Assembly: GCA_031288885.1 (NCBI GenBank)
Contig: JAITQP010000199.1
Location: forward strand, 1-5,444
DNA: 5,444 nucleotides
Source of the DNA: Prevotellaceae bacterium
GTDB taxonomy: Bacteria; Bacteroidota; Bacteroidia; Bacteroidales; UBA932
Reading direction: 5' to 3'
A program made the position numbers and the translations under genes. This document shows positions 1-5,349 of this stretch, piece by piece. The first letter of the stretch is position 1, and each line of letters starts with the position of its first letter. The notes under the pieces are model-generated. The model searched no databases, was not told where the DNA came from, and was given only the letters and a program-made list of their open reading frames with translations.

Positions 1-971
1 TGGGCATTTGCGCCCTCGTAGAGGATGCGGTACATGGCTTCGGCAATGGGCAGCTCCACCTTGTAGCCTGCGTTCAGGTCGTGCATGCACTTGGTGGCGT
101 AGTAGCCCTCGGCAACCATGCTCATTTCGAGCTGGGCGTCCTTTACGCGGTAGCCCTTGCCAATCATGTTGCCAAACGTGCGGTTGCGGCTGAACTGCGA
201 GTAGCAGGTTACCAGCAAGTCGCCAAGGTAGGCCGAGTTTGCCGGCTCGCGCTGCGCCGGAAACATTTTCTGCAAAAATCGCTTCATCTCCACGTGCGCG
301 TTGCTCACGAGCACCGCCTGAAAGTTGTCGCCAAAGCCCAGCCCGTGGCAGATGCCGGCGGCCACCGCGTAGATGTTCTTCAGCACGGCGGCGTACTCCG
401 TTCCGTGGATGTCGTCGCTGAAGACGGGGCGCAGGAATTGCCCCGCAAACACCTGCGCCACGGCGCGGGAGTTATCCAAGTCCTTGCACGCAAACGTGAG
501 GTACGAAAGGCGCTTTAGCGCCACCTCCTCCGCGTGGCAGGGGCCTGTAACGATGCCCATGTTGGCAAACTCCGCCCCAAAAGCGTCGTGCATGTACTCC
601 AGCACGGTTTTGTTGCTTTCGGGCAGAATTCCCTTCACCGCCGATACGATAAATTTACCCTTCAGGCTCTCCGTCAGCCCCTCCATCCACACCTCAATAA
701 ACGCCGAGGGGATGACCACAATGAGCACGTCGCTGCTGCGGACGGCTTGGTTTACGTCGGCGTAGAGCGTGAGCCTGCGGGCGTCAAACTCCACCTCCGT
801 CAAAAATTGCGGGTTGTGACCCTCCGCGGCAATGCGGTCAACAAACTCCTGCTCGCGCACGTACCACCCCACGTTGGCAAGGTTACCGGTGAGCAGCTTG
901 GCGATAGCCGTAGCCCAGCTGCCGCTGCCCATTACGGTGTATCGCGCATTTGGCTGTATTTTCATCTCCAT
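1..971 (-). CDS. gpsA: Glycerol-3-phosphate dehydrogenase [NAD(P)+], C-terminus cut by window edge
   Basis: This cytosolic enzyme reduces dihydroxyacetone phosphate to sn-glycerol-3-phosphate, the backbone of phospholipids. Reading the minus strand from 971 gives 323 codons with no stop before the window edge. Since the family is about 330-335 residues long, only some 10-20 residues are missing. Visible landmarks are the N-terminal Rossmann loop GSGSWATA (residues 15-22), the conserved Lys in SAVKGI (K113), GPCHAEE (143-149), the catalytic Lys in VLKNIYAVAAG (K198), GDNFQAV (214-220) and SRNRTFG (261-267). GPCHAEE with Cys, followed later by ALKRLSYLT, is the form I know from Bacteroidales GpsA. 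Two in-frame starts exist, at 971 (MEMKIQ) and 965 (MKIQ). Neither has a Shine-Dalgarno sequence, and I give the longer. The gene is divergent from the ferredoxin gene and has its own TAACTTTG promoter box at 993-1000. No frameshift or missing key residue is seen. Confidence 0.95.
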   Translation of the reverse strand, partial: MEMKIQPNARYTVMGSGSWATAIAKLLTGNLANVGWYVREQEFVDRIAAEGHNPQFLTEVEFDARRLTLYADVNQAVRSSDVLIVVIPSAFIEVWMEGLTESLKGKFIVSAVKGILPESNKTVLEYMHDAFGAEFANMGIVTGPCHAEEVALKRLSYLTFACKDLDNSRAVAQVFAGQFLRPVFSDDIHGTEYAAVLKNIYAVAAGICHGLGFGDNFQAVLVSNAHVEMKRFLQKMFPAQREPANSAYLGDLLVTCYSQFSRNRTFGNMIGKGYRVKDAQLEMSMVAEGYYATKCMHDLNAGYKVELPIAEAMYRILYEGANA

Positions 972-992
972 AAAAATTTTTCTAAGGACGTA

Positions 993-1024
993 CAAAGTTA
1001 GCACTTAATATGGTAAGATTACCA
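993..1024 (-). promoter_or_regulatory. Candidate gpsA promoter (Bacteroides-type -7 box)
   Basis: On the minus strand 1000-993 reads TAACTTTG, an exact match to the Bacteroidota -7 consensus TAnnTTTG. The -33 element is expected around 1020-1024. That stretch reads TGGT on the minus strand, a poor match to TTTG, so only half of the promoter is convincing. Transcription would start near 985-989 and leave a leader of roughly 15-20 nt before the gpsA ATG. The weak -33 zone overlaps a perfect palindrome (1010-1025), which may mean the promoter depends on a regulator. That last point is inference. Confidence 0.55.
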
Positions 1025-1025
1025 T
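1010..1025. repeat. 16-bp palindrome, possible operator between gpsA and the ferredoxin gene
   Basis: The sequence is ATGGTAA-GA-TTACCAT, two perfect 7-bp inverted arms around a 2-bp centre. It lies in the divergent intergenic region, 9 bp upstream of the gpsA -7 box on the gpsA side and 25 bp before the -33 box of the ferredoxin promoter. It is not followed by a T-run and is not inside a gene, so a dimeric DNA-binding protein site is more likely than a terminator. I do not recognise it as the site of a named regulator. Confidence 0.5.
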
Positions 1026-1050
1026 CCGCGGAGCGAAATTTTATCGACGC

Positions 1051-1081
1051 TTGGTTTTTTGGCGTATTATTCATACATTTG
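1051..1081 (+). promoter_or_regulatory. Ferredoxin gene promoter (Bacteroides type)
   Basis: TTGG at 1051-1054 acts as the -33 element and TACATTTG at 1074-1081 is an exact TAnnTTTG -7 box. The 19-bp spacer is within the usual range for this promoter class. Transcription should start near 1086-1090, giving a short AT-rich leader of about 22-26 nt before the ATG at 1112. The leader ends in an A-run, the usual initiation context in this phylum in place of a Shine-Dalgarno sequence. Confidence 0.75.
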
Positions 1082-1111
1082 CAGCACAGTTAACCAAATT
1101 ATTATAAAAAA

Positions 1112-1279
1112 ATGGCGCATAAAATTAGCACTGATTGTACCGCTTGCGGTACGTGTATTGACGAGTGTCCGGTGGAGGCAATTTCCCCGGGAGATATCTA
1201 TCAGATAGATCCTGATATTTGCACCGACTGCGGCACCTGCGCAGACGCTTGTCCGTCGGGAGCAATTAGCCCCGCGTAA
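1112..1279 (+). CDS. Short bacterial-type 2[4Fe-4S] ferredoxin
   Basis: A 55-residue soluble electron carrier, starting MAHKIST and ending AISPA-stop. It has two copies of CxxCxxCxxxCP, with Cys at 9, 12, 15, 19 and at 37, 40, 43, 47. As in clostridial-type ferredoxins, the first three Cys of each motif plus the last Cys of the other bind each [4Fe-4S] cluster. The linker is short (GDIYQIDPDI) with no insertion or extra domain, so this is a free-standing ferredoxin and not part of a larger enzyme. In anaerobes such proteins carry low-potential electrons between pyruvate:ferredoxin oxidoreductase, hydrogenases and Rnf-type complexes; which partner applies here cannot be told from the sequence. 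The gene stands alone, with its own promoter (1051-1081) and a strong terminator (1300-1342), so it is probably monocistronic. The start is set by the only suitable ATG, preceded by an A-run. Confidence 0.95.
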   Translation: MAHKISTDCTACGTCIDECPVEAISPGDIYQIDPDICTDCGTCADACPSGAISPA

Positions 1280-1299
1280 CGCGAACTTTTGTTTTTCGG

Positions 1300-1342
1300 A
1301 AAAGAGGCTGACTCATTCGCTATGCGGGCAGCCTCTTTTTTT
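1300..1342 (+). terminator. Rho-independent terminator of the ferredoxin gene
   Basis: AAAAGAGGCTG (1300-1310) pairs perfectly with CAGCCTCTTTT (1329-1339), an 11-bp stem around an 18-nt loop. The loop contains a possible inner 3-bp pairing (CGC 1318-1320 with GCG 1324-1326). The 3' arm runs into seven T residues (1336-1342). It sits 20 bp after the ferredoxin stop codon and separates that gene from the CPBP gene. Confidence 0.9.
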
Positions 1343-1401
1343 AGGCTAACACCGCCGCTTGATGTTTGGCTAACTGCTGAATGCCAAGGCGCCCATCTCC
1401 C

Positions 1402-2304
1402 ATGAAAAAGTTATTTACAGCCAGTCCTTTTATGCAGCTCATGCTGCTGCTGCTGCTTGCTCTCCCCGCTGCGCTCCTGCTGGCGGGCGCTGCCGGCGAG
1501 GCGCTTGCGCCGCTCTTCGGGTTTTCGCGCGCGCAGGTGCAGGCCGGTGTGTCCACGGGCAACCTTGCGCTGACGCGCTACGTGATGGCGGTGCAGGGCG
1601 TTGTGGTTTTCATGCTGCCGCCTGTGGCCGCCGCACTTTTTATTTGGCGGCGGCGCGCCTGCATTTCGCTTGGCGTAGCGCGCCGCCCCGTGCCGCGAAG
1701 CGCCGTGCTGACGGCGCTGATGCTCCTCATTGCCATTCCGTTCATCAGCTTTTCGGCGAGCGTCAACGCGCAGCTGCCGCTGCCCGAGTGGGCTACGCGC
1801 ATCGACCACGAGGCTACGCAGCTCTCCACCGCGCTGATTTTTTCCCCCGATGCGGCAACCCTGCTGCTCAACCTGCTCATCATGGCGCTCATTCCGGCGG
1901 TTGGCGAGGAGCTGCTGTTTCGCGGCTACCTGCAGCGCGTGCTGTGCAGCTGGACAAAAAGGCCGCACTTCGCCATATTCGTATCGGCGGCGGTGTTTAG
2001 CGCCATACATTTTCAATTTGAGGGGTTCATTCCCCGCTTCCTGCTGGGCGCGCTGTTTGGCTACCTGCTTTACTGGAGCGGCAGCCTCTGGCTCCCCATC
2101 GTTGCGCACTTTACCCACAACGCCGCAACCATTTGCGCCTACTTCTACGCGGCGCGGCGCGGCGTGGAGGTAGCGTCGCTGGAGGTGGACACGCCCGTCA
2201 GCGCCCTGCTGGCGTTGGCGTCGGTAGTCATCGCGGCAAACGTGCTGGCGCAAATCCAGCGGCGCGAAAAGCTCCGCCGAAAGCGACGCTTGCACCCCGC
2301 TTAA
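1402..2304 (+). CDS. CPBP-family intramembrane metalloprotease (Rce1/CAAX-protease-like)
   Basis: An integral membrane protein of 300 residues from the start at 1402 (MKKLFTASPF); an upstream in-frame ATG at 1381 would add MPRRPSP. I prefer 1402 because a Lys-rich start followed directly by a hydrophobic helix is a typical membrane-protein N-terminus. Hydrophobic segments lie near residues 11-31, 60-82, 100-118, 149-168, 190-203, 209-235 and 265-285, ending in a basic tail (REKLRRKRR). All three family motifs are intact: EELLFR (E169, E170, R174), FSAIH (F199, H203) and HFTHN (H236, N240). These Glu and His residues form the presumed metal-binding catalytic site within the membrane. Known relatives include eukaryotic Rce1 and bacterial proteins linked to bacteriocin self-immunity; substrates of most bacterial members are unknown and I cannot assign one. 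It lies between a terminator and the yceD promoter, so it is probably a single-gene unit. Its own promoter is not clear. Confidence 0.88.
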   Translation: MKKLFTASPFMQLMLLLLLALPAALLLAGAAGEALAPLFGFSRAQVQAGVSTGNLALTRYVMAVQGVVVFMLPPVAAALFIWRRRACISLGVARRPVPRSAVLTALMLLIAIPFISFSASVNAQLPLPEWATRIDHEATQLSTALIFSPDAATLLLNLLIMALIPAVGEELLFRGYLQRVLCSWTKRPHFAIFVSAAVFSAIHFQFEGFIPRFLLGALFGYLLYWSGSLWLPIVAHFTHNAATICAYFYAARRGVEVASLEVDTPVSALLALASVVIAANVLAQIQRREKLRRKRRLHPA

Positions 2305-2308
2305 GCGG
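2297..2308. repeat. 12-bp perfect palindrome over the CPBP stop codon
   Basis: CCGCTTAAGCGG is centred on the TAA stop (2302-2304). As RNA it would be a 4-bp GC stem with a TTAA loop. No T-run follows directly (the next bases are CCCTTTCG), so on its own it is a poor terminator. It may simply protect the 3' end of the message or be coincidence. Confidence 0.35.
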
Positions 2309-2445
2309 CCCTTTCGTCGCCCGATAACCCCCAACCGCGTCATTTTTTTCTATTTTTATTCCGCAGTCTTTTTATTGGATATCAGCTATTTCTTTTTTCT
2401 TTTTCCCATCTTTTCCCCCATAAATTCCATCTTCATTTAACAATT

Positions 2446-2477
2446 TTTGCACAACTGCGAAAAAAACATTACCTTTG
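2446..2477 (+). promoter_or_regulatory. Promoter of the yceD-rpmF-plsX-fabH operon
   Basis: TTTG at 2446-2449 and TACCTTTG at 2470-2477 match both elements of the Bacteroidota consensus (TTTG, 19-21 bp, TAnnTTTG) with a 20-bp spacer. This is the best promoter in the window. Transcription should begin near 2482-2486. Only about 10 nt would separate that point from the ATG at 2493, but about 33 nt from the ATG at 2517, which favours the later start for yceD. No second promoter of this quality is seen inside the operon. Confidence 0.8.
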
Positions 2478-2516
2478 TCCGCTTTGCATTGAATGGATTT
2501 AATACGGCAAGGTGTA

Positions 2517-3071
2517 ATGAGCACAGCGAATAACCAGTATTCATACGGCATAGCGTATGGTAGCCTGCCGCAGGGGAAGCATTCGTTTCGGTTTGAAGTA
2601 AGCGATGCGTTCTTCCGCCGGTTTGAGGGCTCGGAGATATCGGAGGGGCACGTAAGCGTGCACGTGGACGCCGAAAAAGCGGGCAGCTTTATGACGCTCG
2701 CCTTTGACATGGAGGGCGACGTAAAGGTGTCGTGCGACAGGTGTCTTGATGAGTTTTTTGCGCCCGTGGCCTTTGAGGGCGTGCTCACCGTAAGCTTCAC
2801 CGGCGATGCGGAGGAGGACGATTTTTCGGAGGACGAGGTGATAAACATGCAGTCCGGCGACACGGAGGTTGACCTCGCGCAGTACATCTACGAAAGCATC
2901 TGCCTCAGCCTGCCCATGCAGCGCCTGCACCCCAACGACGAGCAGGGGCGCAGCACCTGTAATAAGGACATGCTGGCAAAGCTGCAAGCGCTGCAAGAGG
3001 AGGCGCAGCGCGCAAGGAGCGAAAACTCCCTCTGGAGCAAGCTTTCGGCAAACGGCACAGCCACCAAGTAA
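2517..3071 (+). CDS. yceD: YceD / DUF177 family protein, ribosome-associated
   Basis: A soluble 184-residue protein of the DUF177 family, whose members are encoded next to rpmF in many bacteria and are linked to 23S rRNA accumulation and large-subunit production. The family signature CDRCLD is present (C73 to D78), after a beta-rich N-terminal half. It is followed by an acidic stretch (GDAEEDDFSEDE, about 96-107) and the later conserved part YIYESICLSLP with Cys 129 and STCNKDM with Cys 148. The four Cys could bind a metal, but this is not established from sequence. An in-frame ATG at 2493 would add eight residues (MDLIRQGV); the promoter position and a purine-rich AAGGTG just before 2517 favour the shorter form. 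It is first in the operon, 84 bp before rpmF, in the same order as in E. coli. The C-terminus (SLWSKLSANG) resembles the W-x-x-L ending of Bacteroidales homologues. Confidence 0.88.
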   Translation: MSTANNQYSYGIAYGSLPQGKHSFRFEVSDAFFRRFEGSEISEGHVSVHVDAEKAGSFMTLAFDMEGDVKVSCDRCLDEFFAPVAFEGVLTVSFTGDAEEDDFSEDEVINMQSGDTEVDLAQYIYESICLSLPMQRLHPNDEQGRSTCNKDMLAKLQALQEEAQRARSENSLWSKLSANGTATK

Positions 3072-3155
3072 GGCGTGAAAATAGCGCAAACAGATAATGT
3101 ATTTCGTGACAAATAAATAAATATAAAGTAATCACTAATTAAGTATTTTTACTGT

Positions 3156-3341
3156 ATGGCACATCCTAAATCAAAAATTTCCAAGCAGCGCCGCAACAAG
3201 CGCAGAACACACTACAAGGCAACAGCGCCCACGCTAAGCACGTGCTCCAACTGCGGAGCAACCACGCTGTTTCACCGCGTTTGCCCCGAGTGTGGGTACT
3301 ACCGAGGTCGGCTGGCGATAGAAAAGCAGGCTACAGCATAA
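3156..3341 (+). CDS. rpmF: 50S ribosomal protein L32 (bL32), zinc-binding form
   Basis: This 61-residue ribosomal protein starts MAHPKSKISKQRRNKRRTH, the typical basic L32 N-terminus that binds 23S rRNA. It continues into a zinc ribbon with C30xxC33 and C43xxC46 and ends CGYYRGRLAIEK. Both Cys pairs are intact, so this is the zinc-dependent (C+) type; no C- paralogue is in the window. Length and start are standard for the family. The 84-bp gap from yceD is AT-rich (repeated AAAT) and shows no convincing promoter or terminator, so the gene is read as part of the yceD operon. L32 beside yceD and plsX is a conserved arrangement that links ribosome and membrane synthesis. Confidence 0.97.
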   Translation: MAHPKSKISKQRRNKRRTHYKATAPTLSTCSNCGATTLFHRVCPECGYYRGRLAIEKQATA

Positions 3342-3350
3342 ATGGGATAT

Positions 3351-3371
3351 CCTGTAAGACAGGTGCTTACA
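3351..3371 (+). other. Two mutually exclusive small hairpins in the rpmF-plsX gap
   Basis: CCTGT (3351-3355) can pair with ACAGG (3359-3363) around a 3-nt loop. Alternatively TGTAAG (3353-3358) can pair with CTTACA (3366-3371) around a 7-nt loop. The two pairings share bases, so only one can form at a time. Neither is followed by a T-run, so they are not terminators. Any regulatory role is speculation. Confidence 0.3.
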
Positions 3372-3401
3372 CAATATAAAAATGGCTAAAGTTTTAATCA
3401 A

Positions 3402-4358
3402 ATGAGAATAGGCATTGATGTAATGGGCGGCGACCACGCCCCCGAAGCAGTAGTGCAAGGCGTAATGCTGGCTTACGGCGAGCTGGCAAAAGGCAGCCGT
3501 ATGGTGCTTTTTGGCGATAAGGAAAAAACGTTGGCAATTATGGCGCAAGCCGGCTTCGACGCAGCACAGGTAGATATTGTACACACCACGCAGACTATCG
3601 AAATGGGCGACCATCCGGCAAAAACCTTTCAGCAAAAGCCGGACTCGAGCATAGCCGTTGGCTTTCGCACGCTCGCCAAAAAGGAGATAGACGGCTTTGC
3701 CAGCGCCGGCAGCACCGGCGCCATGCTGGTGGGCGCCATGTACACCGTTAAGCCGGTAGAAGGCGTGGTGCGACCCTGCATACCAACCTTCATCCCGCAA
3801 ACCAACGGCAAGCTGGCGCTGCTGGTAGACGCCGGCCTCAACGCCGACTGCAAGCCGGAAATGCTCTACCAGTTTGCCATGCTCGGCTCTATCTACGCCA
3901 AAAACATGCTGGGCATAGACGCCCCCCGCGTAGCCCTGCTGTGCAACGGCGAGGAAGACGAAAAGGGGAACATGCTCACCCTCGCGGCGCATGGGCTGAT
4001 GAAAAATTCGCGCGATTTCAGCTTTGTGGGAAACATTGAGGGCAACAAGATTTACTTCGGCACCATTGCCGACGTTATCGTATGCGACGGCTTTGTGGGG
4101 AACATCGTCCTCAAGCAGGCCGAGGCAATGTACATGATAGCGCACGCGCAGGGCGTTAAAAACGAATTTTTTGACCGCTTCAACTACGAGCTGTACGGAG
4201 GAACGCCCGTGATAGGCGTGAACTCCACGGTGGTGATTGGGCACGGACACTCCAGCACGCAAGCCATTAAAGTCATGATTCTGCAGACCGAAAGCTTGAT
4301 AAAAGCGCAGCTGGCAGAGAAATTCAAACTCGCACTAAACAACAACGCCAATGCCTAA
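3402..4358 (+). CDS. plsX: Phosphate acyltransferase PlsX (acyl-ACP:phosphate transacylase)
   Basis: A 318-residue, probably membrane-associated enzyme that converts acyl-ACP plus phosphate to acyl-phosphate, the acyl donor for PlsY in making lysophosphatidic acid. Hallmarks are MGGDHAP at residues 8-14, EMGDHPAKTF (67-76), the glycine-rich FASAGSTGAML (99-109), DVIVCDGFVGNIVLK (224-238) and YGGTPVIGVN...GHGHSS near 265-285. All are intact. The length is on the short side of the family (E. coli is about 356) but complete at both ends. The start is firm because MRIGIDVMGGDHAPE aligns with the standard N-terminus. The ATG (3402-3404) overlaps the stop of a 7-codon mini-ORF as ATGA, and the gene's 3' end overlaps the fabH start by 8 nt (4351-4358), so translation is probably coupled along the operon. 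Confidence 0.96.
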   Translation: MRIGIDVMGGDHAPEAVVQGVMLAYGELAKGSRMVLFGDKEKTLAIMAQAGFDAAQVDIVHTTQTIEMGDHPAKTFQQKPDSSIAVGFRTLAKKEIDGFASAGSTGAMLVGAMYTVKPVEGVVRPCIPTFIPQTNGKLALLVDAGLNADCKPEMLYQFAMLGSIYAKNMLGIDAPRVALLCNGEEDEKGNMLTLAAHGLMKNSRDFSFVGNIEGNKIYFGTIADVIVCDGFVGNIVLKQAEAMYMIAHAQGVKNEFFDRFNYELYGGTPVIGVNSTVVIGHGHSSTQAIKVMILQTESLIKAQLAEKFKLALNNNANA

Positions 4359-5340
4359 CATTACAGCAGCCATCACCGGAGTAGGCGGCTACATCCCCGA
4401 CTACATCCTCACCAACGACGAGCTGAGCCGCATGGTCGATACCAACGACGAGTGGATAGTGGGGCACACGGGAATCCGCGAGCGGCATATTCTTAAGGGC
4501 GAAGGCGTGGGCATGTCCGAAATGGGCGTAAAGGCGGTGGCGCAGCTGCTCGAAAAAACCAACACCTCGCCGGACGAAGTAGACCTGCTCATTTGCCCCA
4601 CGGTTACGGGCGACATGATTTTCCCCTCCACCGCCTGCATTATCTGCGACAAGGTGGGCATAAAAAACGCCTTTGCGTTCGACGTAAACGCCGGCTGCTC
4701 GGGGTTTCTTTACGGCTACACGATAGCCAAAAACTTCATCGAAAACGGCACGCGGAAAAAGGTGATAGTGGTGGCCGGCGAGAAAATGTCGGCGCTCACC
4801 GACTACACCGACCGCAAAACCTGCCCCCTGTTTGGCGACGGCGCCGCCGCCGTGCTCATAGAGCCCAACCTCGAGGGGCTGGGCATGCGGGACGTAACGC
4901 TCCACTCCGACGGCCTCGGCCGCCAGTTCCTCTACCAAAAAGCCGGCGGGTCAGCCTACCCGCCAAGCGAAGAAACGGTGCGCAACCGCGAGCACTTCAT
5001 CTTTCAGGACGGCAACGCCGTGTACAAGCACGCCGTGACCAACATGTCGGCGGCAGCCGAGCTCATCCTCACGCGCAACAACCTCACGCACGACAACATC
5101 AGCTACTTTATTTCCCACCAAGCCAACCTGCGCATCATAGACTCCGTGCGCAACCGGATGGGGCTGGAGGAGGAAAAGGTGCTGATAAACATCCACCGGA
5201 TGGGCAACACGTCGGCGGCGTCGGTGCCGCTGTGCCTGTGGGATTTTGAGAAGCGCTTCAAAAAGGGCGACAACATCATTATCGCCACGTTTGGCGCAGG
5301 GTTTACGTGGGGAGCGGCCTACCTCAAGTGGGCGTACTAA
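4351..5340 (+). CDS. fabH: Beta-ketoacyl-ACP synthase III (FabH)
   Basis: This cytosolic 329-residue condensing enzyme starts fatty-acid synthesis by joining a short acyl-CoA to malonyl-ACP. The thiolase-fold catalytic triad is complete: Cys116 in VNAGCSGF, His256 in SHQANLRIID and Asn286 in GNTSAASVP. The C-terminal GAGFTWGA (315-322) and LFGDGAAAV (160-168) are also standard. Two places differ from textbook FabH. The CoA-site segment reads DEWIVGHTGIRER where E. coli has DEWIVTRTGIRER, so the Arg corresponding to E. coli R36 is His39. The residue before the nucleophile is Gly, not Ala. Trp35 (E. coli W32) and Arg156 (E. coli R151) are kept, so the protein should be active; primer preference cannot be told from sequence. 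The ATG lies inside the end of plsX (8-nt overlap), which indicates translational coupling. A tRNA gene starts 9 bp after the stop. Confidence 0.96.
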   Translation: MPNITAAITGVGGYIPDYILTNDELSRMVDTNDEWIVGHTGIRERHILKGEGVGMSEMGVKAVAQLLEKTNTSPDEVDLLICPTVTGDMIFPSTACIICDKVGIKNAFAFDVNAGCSGFLYGYTIAKNFIENGTRKKVIVVAGEKMSALTDYTDRKTCPLFGDGAAAVLIEPNLEGLGMRDVTLHSDGLGRQFLYQKAGGSAYPPSEETVRNREHFIFQDGNAVYKHAVTNMSAAAELILTRNNLTHDNISYFISHQANLRIIDSVRNRMGLEEEKVLINIHRMGNTSAASVPLCLWDFEKRFKKGDNIIIATFGAGFTWGAAYLKWAY

Positions 5341-5349
5341 CGCCACATT

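Noticed and set aside
81..1001. Plus-strand open frames (81-518, 373-765, 534-1001) opposite gpsA
   Set aside because: They are antisense shadows of gpsA, which has full motif support on the minus strand; their translations are rich in Arg, His and Ala and show no family features.
1361..1368. GATGTTTG as a possible -7 box for the CPBP gene
   Set aside because: One mismatch to TAnnTTTG and no TTTG at the right distance upstream; too weak to call, though it would suit the start at 1402.
1441..1456. CTG trinucleotide run near the CPBP start
   Set aside because: It simply encodes leucines of the first membrane helix and is too short to be a meaningful repeat.
1411..2343. Long 310-codon minus-strand frame opposite the CPBP gene
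   Set aside because: Its translation is dominated by R, Q, H and G as expected of the antisense of a GC-rich gene, while the plus strand carries all three CPBP motifs and membrane helices.
2372..2887. Minus-strand frame over the yceD promoter and first half of yceD
   Set aside because: Ser- and Lys-rich translation without motifs; it covers a near-perfect promoter and a DUF177 gene on the plus strand.
3072..3155. AT-rich yceD-rpmF gap as a separate rpmF promoter
   Set aside because: The best TAnnTTT-like stretch (3144-3151) would start transcription at or after the rpmF ATG, and no terminator follows yceD, so read-through is simpler.
3234..4262. 342-codon minus-strand frame opposite plsX and the end of rpmF
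   Set aside because: It spans two well-supported genes on the other strand and has no recognisable domain; it is an antisense shadow.
5286..5293. CACGTTTG inside fabH as a promoter for the tRNA
   Set aside because: One mismatch in the key TA, no -33 element about 20 bp upstream, and it encodes conserved FabH residues near GAGFTWG.
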